Shown piece by piece: positions 9,375-15,861 of a DNA stretch of 64,000 nucleotides. This DNA comes from Actinomycetota bacterium (GTDB lineage Bacteria > Actinomycetota > Actinomycetes > Propionibacteriales > Propionibacteriaceae), in contig JAIUOT010000003.1 of NCBI GenBank assembly GCA_020161015.1, forward strand, positions 1 through 64,000, written 5' to 3'. The notes below the pieces were generated by a model. It ran no database searches. It was not told where the DNA came from and saw nothing but the letters and a program-made list of their open reading frames with translations. The position numbers and the translations under genes were made by a program. Numbering within the stretch: the stretch's first letter is position 1; each line of letters starts with the position of its first letter.

Positions 9375-9388
9375 TTACGCAACCGTAA
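9375..9388. repeat. Small inverted repeat beside the tRNA fragment
   Basis: TTACG and CGTAA flank a four-base spacer in an unusually A/T-rich intergenic stretch, and a weaker symmetry extends outward (GGTTAC ... GTTACC). It lies 27 bases from the tRNA-Lys fragment and could be a recombinase-binding or regulator site. Nothing decides between these. Confidence 0.3.
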
Positions 9389-9414
9389 GTTACCTAGTGA
9401 AAAGGATTTCCGAG

Positions 9415-9462
9415 ACGGTCTTTTAATCCGCGGATCCTGGGTTCGATTCCCGGCGGGACCAC
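9415..9462 (+). other. tRNA-Lys 3' fragment (putative attachment site)
   Basis: The stretch reads as the 3' half of a tRNA-Lys(UUU). It has an anticodon loop CTTTTAA (9420-9426) flanked by ACGGT/TCCGC, a T arm CTGGG-TTCGATT-CCCGG, then an acceptor strand CGGGACC plus A. No complementary GGTCCCG acceptor strand, D arm or full anticodon stem exists in the ~75 bases upstream, so this is not a complete tRNA. Such 3' fragments are the usual product of integrase-mediated insertion into a tRNA gene. I read it as the right-hand att site of the island at 1-9400. Confidence 0.72.
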
Positions 9463-9497
9463 GGCGGTGCCCGATGACGCTCCCGCGCCGCCATTCA

Positions 9498-10223
9498 CTA
9501 CCGATGTCGCACGAACGCGTTCGGAGTCTTCCCTTCGCCGGTGGGACGGGACTTCACTTCGTAGTCGGGATGGGCGTTCATGAGGTCCTTCAGCTTGCTG
9601 TAGCCCCACGTGCGGGAGTCGAAGTCGGACGCGAGCCGCGACAGGTTGCTGCCCACTGCACCGAGGTGGGCCCAGCCGTCGTCACCCGCCGCGACGTCCA
9701 CGGCCTCAGCGAGGAGCCGGTCGAGCTTGCGGTCGCGCTTCAACGCAGGCTTCGGCGCCGGTGTGACCTCGGCGGTGGTGGGGGCAAGGTTCTCGACGTA
9801 GATGAAGGTGTCGCAGGCTGCGACGAAGGGCTTGGGGGTCTTCCGCTCGCCGAACCCGTAGACCGTGAGACCTTGCTCGCGGATGCGGGCTGCCAGTCGA
9901 GTGAAGTCGCTGTCGCTGGAGACCAGGCAGAACCCGTCAAGCTTGCCGGCGTGGAGCAGGTCCATGGCGTCGATGATCAGGGCGCTGTCCGTGGCGTTCT
10001 TGCCGGTGGTGTAGCTGAACTGCTGGATCGGCTGCACCGAGTGCTGGAGCAGGCCGGTCTTCCACGAGGTGAGCCGGCTGGACGTCCAGTCGCCGTACGC
10101 GCGACGGACGCTCGCCGTCCCGTACTTCGCGATCTCGACGAGCAGTTGCTCGAGGTGCTGCGCGCTCGCGTTGTCAGCGTCGATGAGCACTGCCAGTCGG
10201 GCCTCGCCCCTTGTTCCGGCCAC
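9498..10223 (-). CDS. NYN-domain protein with C-terminal OST-HTH/LOTUS domain
   Basis: A 241-residue protein. An N-terminal NYN/PIN-like nuclease domain (residues ~8-150) has LAVLIDADNAS, the ATDSALIIDAMDL segment and SSDSDFTRLA, whose aspartates form the metal site. A C-terminal OST-HTH-like domain follows (DDGWAHLGAVGSNLSRL ... GYSKLKDLMNAHPDYEV). The family is predicted to bind and cut RNA. The start is GTG 10223 behind a GGAGGAGGGG ribosome site. It is the first gene right of the tRNA scar and matches the high-GC background, so it is probably chromosomal. Confidence 0.88.
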   Translation of the reverse strand: MAGTRGEARLAVLIDADNASAQHLEQLLVEIAKYGTASVRRAYGDWTSSRLTSWKTGLLQHSVQPIQQFSYTTGKNATDSALIIDAMDLLHAGKLDGFCLVSSDSDFTRLAARIREQGLTVYGFGERKTPKPFVAACDTFIYVENLAPTTAEVTPAPKPALKRDRKLDRLLAEAVDVAAGDDGWAHLGAVGSNLSRLASDFDSRTWGYSKLKDLMNAHPDYEVKSRPTGEGKTPNAFVRHR

Positions 10224-10487
10224 GAACCCCTCCTCCGTTCACGATAGGCAACGCGTCCACCCTCTCAGAGCGGACCGGCCAACAGGGCGGAAACGCCGGG
10301 AGGCCGATCCGGTCCCTGGGCTCCCGAGCCGGATCGACGCAGCGGACGGGCAAGTCGCCCGGGCGGGGACTTCATCGACCGCTGAACCCGGTGGAAGGCT
10401 CGACGTCGTGACCTCCCACCTCCCCTCTCGTTGTTGTCGTGCCATCCGACGGGGCGGCGCCTCGGTCGACAGGCAGCCCGGTAGACG

Positions 10488-11408
10488 ATGAGCGAGGACG
10501 TCATCACGCCGGCGACTCCGACGCCGAAGCGGATGAAGCTGCGCTACGCCGGCACCTGTTCGCGATGCGGGGCACCGCTCGAGGCGGGAGAGCTCGCGGA
10601 TTACGACCGGACGTCGAGGACGGTGGCCTGTGTTGCCTGTCCGGCGCGTCGCGCGCTGCCCGAGCGGGCGGAGACGACGGCGGCCCCGCGTCACGCCCTC
10701 ACGCCGGACCTCCCACCAGAGCTCGAGGTCGTGGACGGTACGGCCGGTGGCTCGGCGGCCCGGGAGTTCGATCGTCGCCACGACGCGCGCCAGCAGCGGG
10801 TCCAGGCAGCTCATCCGAAGATCGGGAAGTTCCTGCTCGCCGTCTTCGACGACCCGCAGTCCACCACGGCGTGGGCGACGGGTGCGGTGGGCGAGCAGCA
10901 GCTCGGGGGCATGCTGGCCGCGATCGCCGGCCCGACGGTCCGCGTGCTGCACGACCGGCGGATCCCGAGGTCGACGGCCAATATCGACCACCTCGTGGTG
11001 TGCCCCACGGGCGTCTACGTGATCGACGCCAAGCGGTATCTGGACAAGCGTCCCGAACTGCGCGTCGAGGGAGGGCTCATCCGTCCGCGACAGGAGCTTC
11101 TGCTGGTGGGAGGGCGCGACCGGACCAAGCTCGTCGACGGCATGAACAAGCAACTCGGCCTGGTGAGGGCAGCACTCGCGGACCAGCCTGACGTGCCGGT
11201 CCGCGGGGTGCTCTGCTTCGTGGGTGCGGACTGGCCGATCTTCGGAGGCTCCTTCATAGTCCAGGGCGTCTCGGTGGTGTGGCCCAAGAAGCTGAAGGCG
11301 AGCCTCCTCGAACCCGGCCCGCTGGATCCGGGGCAGATCGCGGACCTCCAGTGGCAGCTCCACGAGGCGTTCCCCCGCCAGAAGGACGCGGCGAGCCGCC
11401 CCACCTGA
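10488..11408 (+). CDS. Zinc-ribbon plus NERD nuclease-related protein
   Basis: A 306-residue protein. Cys24-x2-Cys27 and Cys48-x2-Cys51 form a putative N-terminal zinc ribbon. A NERD domain follows at about residues 145-260 (GAVGEQQLGGMLAAI, DHLVVCPTGVYVIDAKRYLDK), where the D...IDAK signature resembles the D-ExK core of nucleases. NERD proteins are thought to process nucleic acids, but activity is unproven for most. It diverges from the NYN gene across 264 bases in which I see no distinct regulatory site. Confidence 0.8.
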   Translation: MSEDVITPATPTPKRMKLRYAGTCSRCGAPLEAGELADYDRTSRTVACVACPARRALPERAETTAAPRHALTPDLPPELEVVDGTAGGSAAREFDRRHDARQQRVQAAHPKIGKFLLAVFDDPQSTTAWATGAVGEQQLGGMLAAIAGPTVRVLHDRRIPRSTANIDHLVVCPTGVYVIDAKRYLDKRPELRVEGGLIRPRQELLLVGGRDRTKLVDGMNKQLGLVRAALADQPDVPVRGVLCFVGADWPIFGGSFIVQGVSVVWPKKLKASLLEPGPLDPGQIADLQWQLHEAFPRQKDAASRPT

Positions 11409-11511
11409 GCACGCGCAAGGATGCGCTGCCGGTCCCCGCCGGCGATGGGTAATGGTCATCCGAAAAGGCACCGTCCACGACGGACGGAGCCCGAGCCGGA
11501 GGGGAATGCGG

Positions 11512-12219
11512 ATGACGACCAAGGTCGAGAAGTCGGTGGTGGTGGACGTGCCGCTGAGCACGGTCTACAACCAGTGGACGCAGTTCGAGGAGTTCCCGCG
11601 CTTCATGGGTGCGGTGGAGAAGGTGACCCAGCTCGGCGACGACCGCCTGGAGTGGGTGGCCGAGATGGGCGGAGTGCGCCGGCAGTGGGTCGCGAAGATC
11701 CTGGAGCAGGTGCCCGACCACAAGGTGGCGTGGGCGGCCGTGGAAGGAGCCACCAACGCTGGTGCGGTGACCTTCACCGAGCTTGGCCCCGCCCGGACCG
11801 AGGTGCACCTGAGCCTGGAGTACGAGCCGGAAGGCGTCGTGGAGAAGGTCGGCGACCTGCTGAAGATCGTGGAGCACCAGGCCGAGGCCGACCTGGAGAA
11901 CTTCGCCCGCTTCATCGAGGACGAAGGACGAGCGACCGGTGCGTGGCGCGGCTCGATCAGCGAGGGCGCCACTGTGACCACGCCCGGGGTGGCGGACGCG
12001 GCCTCGTCGTGGGGCGACTCCGGCAAGGTGGGGGATGACGCCGAGCGGGAAGCGAGCTTCCGTGATTCCGATCGACGGGCGGACCTGACCGGTACGACAA
12101 CGGTGGGGGAGCCGCCGCTGCCGGGCGATCACGGCCTGAACCCGACGGACGCCGCGAGCGGCTTCGGCGACGAGGACGCATCGTCCGAACCGGGAGTTGT
12201 CCGCCGGGACGACCGCTGA
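11512..12219 (+). CDS. SRPBCC-family protein with long acidic tail
   Basis: Residues 1-145 are an SRPBCC/polyketide-cyclase-like lipid-binding fold (KSVVVDVPLSTVYNQWTQFEEFPRFM, a hallmark start of the family). Residues ~150-235 are low-complexity and rich in Asp, Gly, Ser and Thr, probably disordered. ATG 11512 is preferred over ATG 11506 because the GGAGG at 11498 is nine bases away rather than three. Members bind hydrophobic ligands. Nothing in the neighbourhood points to a specific ligand. Confidence 0.8.
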   Translation: MTTKVEKSVVVDVPLSTVYNQWTQFEEFPRFMGAVEKVTQLGDDRLEWVAEMGGVRRQWVAKILEQVPDHKVAWAAVEGATNAGAVTFTELGPARTEVHLSLEYEPEGVVEKVGDLLKIVEHQAEADLENFARFIEDEGRATGAWRGSISEGATVTTPGVADAASSWGDSGKVGDDAEREASFRDSDRRADLTGTTTVGEPPLPGDHGLNPTDAASGFGDEDASSEPGVVRRDDR

Positions 12220-12221
12220 TC

Positions 12222-12244
12222 GGTCCGCTCGAACGCGGCGGACC
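12222..12244. terminator. Short hairpin between convergent genes
   Basis: GGTCCGC (12222-12228) and GCGGACC (12238-12244) are perfect complements around a nine-base loop. They lie three bases after the SRPBCC stop and just before the OsmC stop on the other strand. There is no T tract, which is common in high-GC genomes. It may end transcription in either direction. Confidence 0.45.
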
Positions 12245-12254
12245 CGGGCCGGCG

Positions 12255-12653
12255 TCAGGGCGTGCGGGTCACGCGGGCACCGGCCCTCAGCGCCTTCGGG
12301 ATCTCCGCCACCTGGTCGACGGTCTCGATGAGCTGCTCGATCGCGGAGGCGTCTGCGCGAGAGTCGATCTCGACGCGGTACGAGACGCCCACTGATGACC
12401 AGTCCACACGGAACCCACCCCGGGCCTCGACCCGCACCCCGTCCAGCGGGAGGCCGACCTTCTCTGCCTCGCGATACAGGTCGTTGAGCACGCAGGCGGC
12501 GATGGCTGCGTGCAACAGGTGGGCTCCGGTGAAGGCGGTCGCGACGTCGACTCCGCCGTCGGTCCAGCGGTGCGCGAAGTGGGTGACCGGTCCGCTTCCG
12601 TCCGGGTCGTTCCGGTAACTGCCCGACGAGCACACCACCGCGAAGTTGTCCAT
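12255..12653 (-). CDS. OsmC-family protein
   Basis: A 132-residue OsmC/Ohr-fold protein, with the GVDVATAFTGAHLLHAAIAACVLNDLYREAEK helix around the conserved Cys and a following VEARGGFRVDWSS strand. OsmC/Ohr proteins reduce organic hydroperoxides using two cysteines. Here Cys9 (AVVCSS) and the AACV Cys are present, but the spacing is not the classic Ohr pattern, so peroxidase activity is uncertain. ATG 12653 was chosen over an upstream TTG. It converges on the SRPBCC gene. Confidence 0.75.
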   Translation of the reverse strand: MDNFAVVCSSGSYRNDPDGSGPVTHFAHRWTDGGVDVATAFTGAHLLHAAIAACVLNDLYREAEKVGLPLDGVRVEARGGFRVDWSSVGVSYRVEIDSRADASAIEQLIETVDQVAEIPKALRAGARVTRTP

Positions 12654-12744
12654 GGCGAGAGGCTGCCCCCGATGGGCCCGTCGAGCCAAGCGTGACTTCT
12701 GCTGAGTTCCGCGGACGGGCTCCGCGTCGGACGCCGGCTGCCGC

Positions 12745-14025
12745 TCACGACGGCTGCGGCGCGACCCTCCGCGTCCGTGCGGCGGCCACGAGCCACGCGA
12801 CCAGCAGCACCACGAGCGGGACCCCGGCGGCGCCCTGCTCCCGAAGGCTGCCCACTCCGGTCAGGAGCCGCAGCGTGGACGCGGTGCTGGCCGCGCTCGA
12901 GAGCACGAGGAGCGCCGCGAGCGTCCCGAGGAGCGTGCCCCGGCGCTCCTTCCAGGTGAGGATCGCAGCCGCGGACACTCCGCCGTAGAAGGCGATGCTC
13001 AGCACGTCGTTCGCCGGGCCCAGCCACATCCATGCCTCGTGGCGTGCGCCGAGCGGATCGGCGAGCGCGTAGAACAACACGAGGGCGGCGGCCGAAAGAC
13101 AGCCCGTGTACGCCGCGACGACACCCCACGTCCCGGCCGATGCCCCCGCTGGGGCGTCCCGTGCGGTTGGCGTCTCGTCACGTGTGGGGACGGGCACCCG
13201 CAGGCTCGCCGCGACGGTGGCCGGATCGTCCCAGAACCTGGCGAGGAGGTCGCCCAGCTGCTCGGAGGCACGCAGCAGCGGCCCGATGTGGCCGGCCGTC
13301 GGGAGCACGGACAGCCCGCCCTGCGGGAGGCGGCGCGTCGCCGTGGCGGCGGCGTCCGGCGACAGCATGGAGTCCTCGGCAGCGCACACCATCAGCGTCG
13401 GCACCGCGACCGACCGGAGCACGGGGGTGAGGTCGGGTCGTCCGAGGCTGATCCCGCGAACCACGGCGTGCAGCCCGCGCCGCGACGCCCGGGCGTAGGC
13501 CTTCGTGAACACCGACCCGGCCTCGGGATCGGCTGAGGTCACGTCCCCACCGAGCAGCACCCGGGCCATCAGGTCCGCGAGCGGTGCTGGCCCGAGCACG
13601 CGGTACAGGCCCATCAGGAGGCGTGTCTGCGCCCGCTCCGCGGCGGTGAGAGCCGGGATCGGGGTGCCCACCACGCACAGCGACCGGCAGCGCTCGGGAT
13701 GCTCGGACGCGAACACGATGCCGACGTGGCCTCCCCACGCGTTGCCCAGCCAGTCCACGGGATCGGCGATGCCGAGCGCGTCCAGCACCTCGCACGCCGC
13801 CGCGGCGCACGTGCTGAGGCTCGGCGTCGATGTCCCCGCCGGGCTGTCGCCGTGCGCGGGCCCGTCGATCATCACCAGCCTGCGGTGCCAGGCCAGAGTC
13901 GGCTCCACTCGTCCCCAGGTCGTCGAGTCGGCGTACAGGCTGTGCCACAGCAGCGCCGGCCGGCCGGCGCCGACCACCCGGACCGCAAGCGACCCGATCG
14001 TGGTCGACACGAACATCGTGGTCAT
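12745..14025 (-). CDS. Alpha/beta-hydrolase-fold protein with C-terminal membrane domain, nucleophile missing
   Basis: A 426-residue protein. Residues 1-270 are an alpha/beta-hydrolase fold (LLWHSLYADSTTW oxyanion region, MIDGPAHGDS strand, AAEDSML acid, AGHIGPLL with the His). At the nucleophile elbow the sequence is GNAWGG, so Ala96 stands where the catalytic Ser is expected; I checked the codon (GCG). Residues ~285-420 hold about four hydrophobic segments (for example AALLVLSSAAS, PLVVLLVAWLVAA). ATG 14025 follows GAGGGAGG. It diverges from a TetR regulator over a shared palindrome. It may be a non-catalytic binding protein or use altered chemistry. Confidence 0.8.
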   Translation of the reverse strand: MTTMFVSTTIGSLAVRVVGAGRPALLWHSLYADSTTWGRVEPTLAWHRRLVMIDGPAHGDSPAGTSTPSLSTCAAAACEVLDALGIADPVDWLGNAWGGHVGIVFASEHPERCRSLCVVGTPIPALTAAERAQTRLLMGLYRVLGPAPLADLMARVLLGGDVTSADPEAGSVFTKAYARASRRGLHAVVRGISLGRPDLTPVLRSVAVPTLMVCAAEDSMLSPDAAATATRRLPQGGLSVLPTAGHIGPLLRASEQLGDLLARFWDDPATVAASLRVPVPTRDETPTARDAPAGASAGTWGVVAAYTGCLSAAALVLFYALADPLGARHEAWMWLGPANDVLSIAFYGGVSAAAILTWKERRGTLLGTLAALLVLSSAASTASTLRLLTGVGSLREQGAAGVPLVVLLVAWLVAAARTRRVAPQPS

Positions 14026-14043
14026 CTCGGTGCCTCCCTCGAT

Positions 14044-14073
14044 TTGATTGATGCTAGGCTGCATCCAAATAAT
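14044..14073. promoter_or_regulatory. Divergent promoter with imperfect palindrome, likely TetR operator
   Basis: TTGATGC (near 14048) and GCATCCAA (14061-14068) form an imperfect inverted repeat in the 58-base gap between the hydrolase-fold gene and the TetR gene. Rightward, TTGATT (14044) and AATAAT (14068) can be read as -35/-10 with an 18-base spacer, which would place the palindrome over the promoter. The assignment rests on position and symmetry only. Confidence 0.5.
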
Positions 14074-14083
14074 GGGAGGGTCA

Positions 14084-14686
14084 ATGGCTCCACGTACGTA
14101 CTCCATGCACCGCCGCTCGACGCTCGTCGCCGAAACCCGCGAGCGCATGCTGGACGTGGCCGTCGACCTCTTCGCCACCGGCGGTGCGGCCGCGGTCACG
14201 AAGGCCGAGGTCGCACGTCGAGCGGACGTCTCCGCCTCGACGGTCGGGAACCACTTCGAGCGCATCGAGGACCTGCTCGCCGCGGTGATCCAGCGGATCG
14301 TCGAGACGATCGAGGTGCCCGATGCGTCCGTCCTCGACGTCGCGCAGACGCTGCCCGACCGGATCCGGGCCCTGACCGTGGCACTGTTCTCGTTCTACGA
14401 CCGCTCTCAGCGGTGGTACAACGCCCTGGGTGCGGGCGACGCGTCCATCCCCGCGGTGGCTAAGGCGAACGCTACGGTCCGCGACGGCATCTCCGCCTTG
14501 TTGCGCGTCGCGCTCGAGGGGGCGCCCGACCCGCAGCTGCCGAAGGTCGCTGCGGCGATGCTGCATCCCCTGGTGCTGCTCGCGTTCAAGGACGCCGGGT
14601 TGTCGCGGGACGAGGCGATCGAGGTCGTGGCGGAGTCCCTCGTGCAGCGTGCCTCGTCCTCGAGCGGGCACGAGCGCACGTCCTGA
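14084..14686 (+). CDS. TetR/AcrR-family transcriptional regulator
   Basis: A 200-residue protein with an N-terminal TetR helix-turn-helix (residues ~15-60: RERMLDVAVDLFATGG, KAEVARRADVSASTVGNHF) and a helical ligand-binding C-terminus. ATG 14084 lies behind GGGAGGG. The gene diverges from the hydrolase-fold membrane protein and should repress it, and probably itself, through the palindrome at 14044-14073. Confidence 0.88.
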   Translation: MAPRTYSMHRRSTLVAETRERMLDVAVDLFATGGAAAVTKAEVARRADVSASTVGNHFERIEDLLAAVIQRIVETIEVPDASVLDVAQTLPDRIRALTVALFSFYDRSQRWYNALGAGDASIPAVAKANATVRDGISALLRVALEGAPDPQLPKVAAAMLHPLVLLAFKDAGLSRDEAIEVVAESLVQRASSSSGHERTS

Positions 14687-14709
14687 CGCTGCCGGTGCAG
14701 GTCGGCGCC

Positions 14710-15693
14710 TCAGCGGATCTCCAGGATCACCTTTCCGGTGGTGGCGCGCCCCTCGAGGGCCCGGTGCGCATCGGCCGCGTCGGCGAGAGCGAAGCGCGCA
14801 CCGATGCGGACGTCGAGGCTTCCGTCGAGCACAGCGGCGAACAGCTCGTCCGCCCGGCCACGCAACTCCTCGGTGGTGGCGATGTAGTGGCCCAGCGTGG
14901 GACGGGTGAGGAAGAGTGAGCCTCCGGAGTTGAGCCGCTGGATGTCGAAGGGCGGCACCGGCCCGCTGGAGGCGCCGAACAGCACCATCATTCCGCGGCG
15001 TCGCAGGCAGGCCAGCGATGCGTCGAAGGTGGAGCGGCCGACCCCGTCGTAGACGACCGGCACTCCGCCGCCAGCGAGTTCCTTCACCAAGCCGGGCAGC
15101 TCGGCGGTCAGGTCCTGCAGAAGGTCGTACCGGATGACCTCAACTGCGCCAGCCGCCCGGGACAGCGCCTCCTTCTCCGAGGTGGAGACGGTGGTGATCA
15201 CGCGGGCGCCGCGAGCGGTCGCGAGCTGGGTGAGCAGCAGCCCGACTCCGCCGGCACCGGCGTGGACGAGGATCGTGTCGCCTTGCTGCACCGGGTAGGT
15301 CGAGGTCACCAGGTAGTGCGCCGTCAGACCTTGCAGGGGGAGCGCTGCCGCGACGTCGAGGTCGACACCGTCGGGGACGCGGAGTGCGCGGTCGGCCCTG
15401 ACCCGGACCAGCTCGGCGTAGGAGCCGGGGGAGTCTGCCCAGGCGACCCGGTCGCCCTCTGCCAGGTCGGTGACGTCGTCACCGATGGCGACCACCACAC
15501 CCGCGCCCTCGTCGCCGGGGGTGTGCGGGAACGGCATTGGGTAGACGCCGCCGCGACGGTAGGTGTCGATGAAGTTGATGCCGGCAGCCGCGGCCTTGAC
15601 CAGTACTTCGCCAGGGCCCGGCGTCGGGTCGGGAAGGTCAACCAGCTCGAGGACGTCGGGGCCGCCGGCCCGCTGGGCTTGAATGGCTCGCAT
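14710..15693 (-). CDS. NADPH:quinone oxidoreductase (zinc-less MDR)
   Basis: A 327-residue medium-chain dehydrogenase of the QOR/zeta-crystallin type. The N-terminal catalytic fold has AAAGINFIDTYRRGGVYP and GDEGAGVV. The Rossmann cofactor site is VHAGAGGVGLLLTQLA, and the C-terminus ends RATTGKVILEIR, as in E. coli Qor. No catalytic or structural zinc cysteines are present, as expected for this branch. It reduces quinones with NADPH in the cytosol. ATG 15693 starts the conserved MRAIQ segment. Confidence 0.88.
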   Translation of the reverse strand: MRAIQAQRAGGPDVLELVDLPDPTPGPGEVLVKAAAAGINFIDTYRRGGVYPMPFPHTPGDEGAGVVVAIGDDVTDLAEGDRVAWADSPGSYAELVRVRADRALRVPDGVDLDVAAALPLQGLTAHYLVTSTYPVQQGDTILVHAGAGGVGLLLTQLATARGARVITTVSTSEKEALSRAAGAVEVIRYDLLQDLTAELPGLVKELAGGGVPVVYDGVGRSTFDASLACLRRRGMMVLFGASSGPVPPFDIQRLNSGGSLFLTRPTLGHYIATTEELRGRADELFAAVLDGSLDVRIGARFALADAADAHRALEGRATTGKVILEIR

Positions 15694-15741
15694 GACCAGA
15701 CAGTAACCCGGGACCGTCAAGGACCCTCGCCCTCTCAAAAC

Positions 15742-15796
15742 GTCGCCCCTCCTGGTGCCCGTCAGAGTTGTGGGGTCACTGACGGGACAGGGCGAC
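15742..15796 (-). terminator. Two-tier hairpin downstream of the TIR gene
   Basis: CCCGTCAG (15758-15765) pairs with CTGACGGG (15779-15786). Outside this, GTCGCCC (15742-15748) pairs with GGGCGAC (15790-15796). The structure lies 66 bases beyond the TIR-protein stop on the leftward strand and before the quinone reductase gene, so it probably insulates the two. Confidence 0.55.
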
Positions 15797-15861
15797 TCAG
15801 CTGCGCGTGGTGCGATCGTCTCTCGTCCGCAACAGCCAGACAGGCGAGCGCCCGGTCGAGC

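Noticed and set aside
9340..9462. Complete tRNA-Lys gene
   Set aside because: The 5' acceptor strand, D arm and full anticodon stem pairing are missing upstream, so only a 3' fragment is supported.
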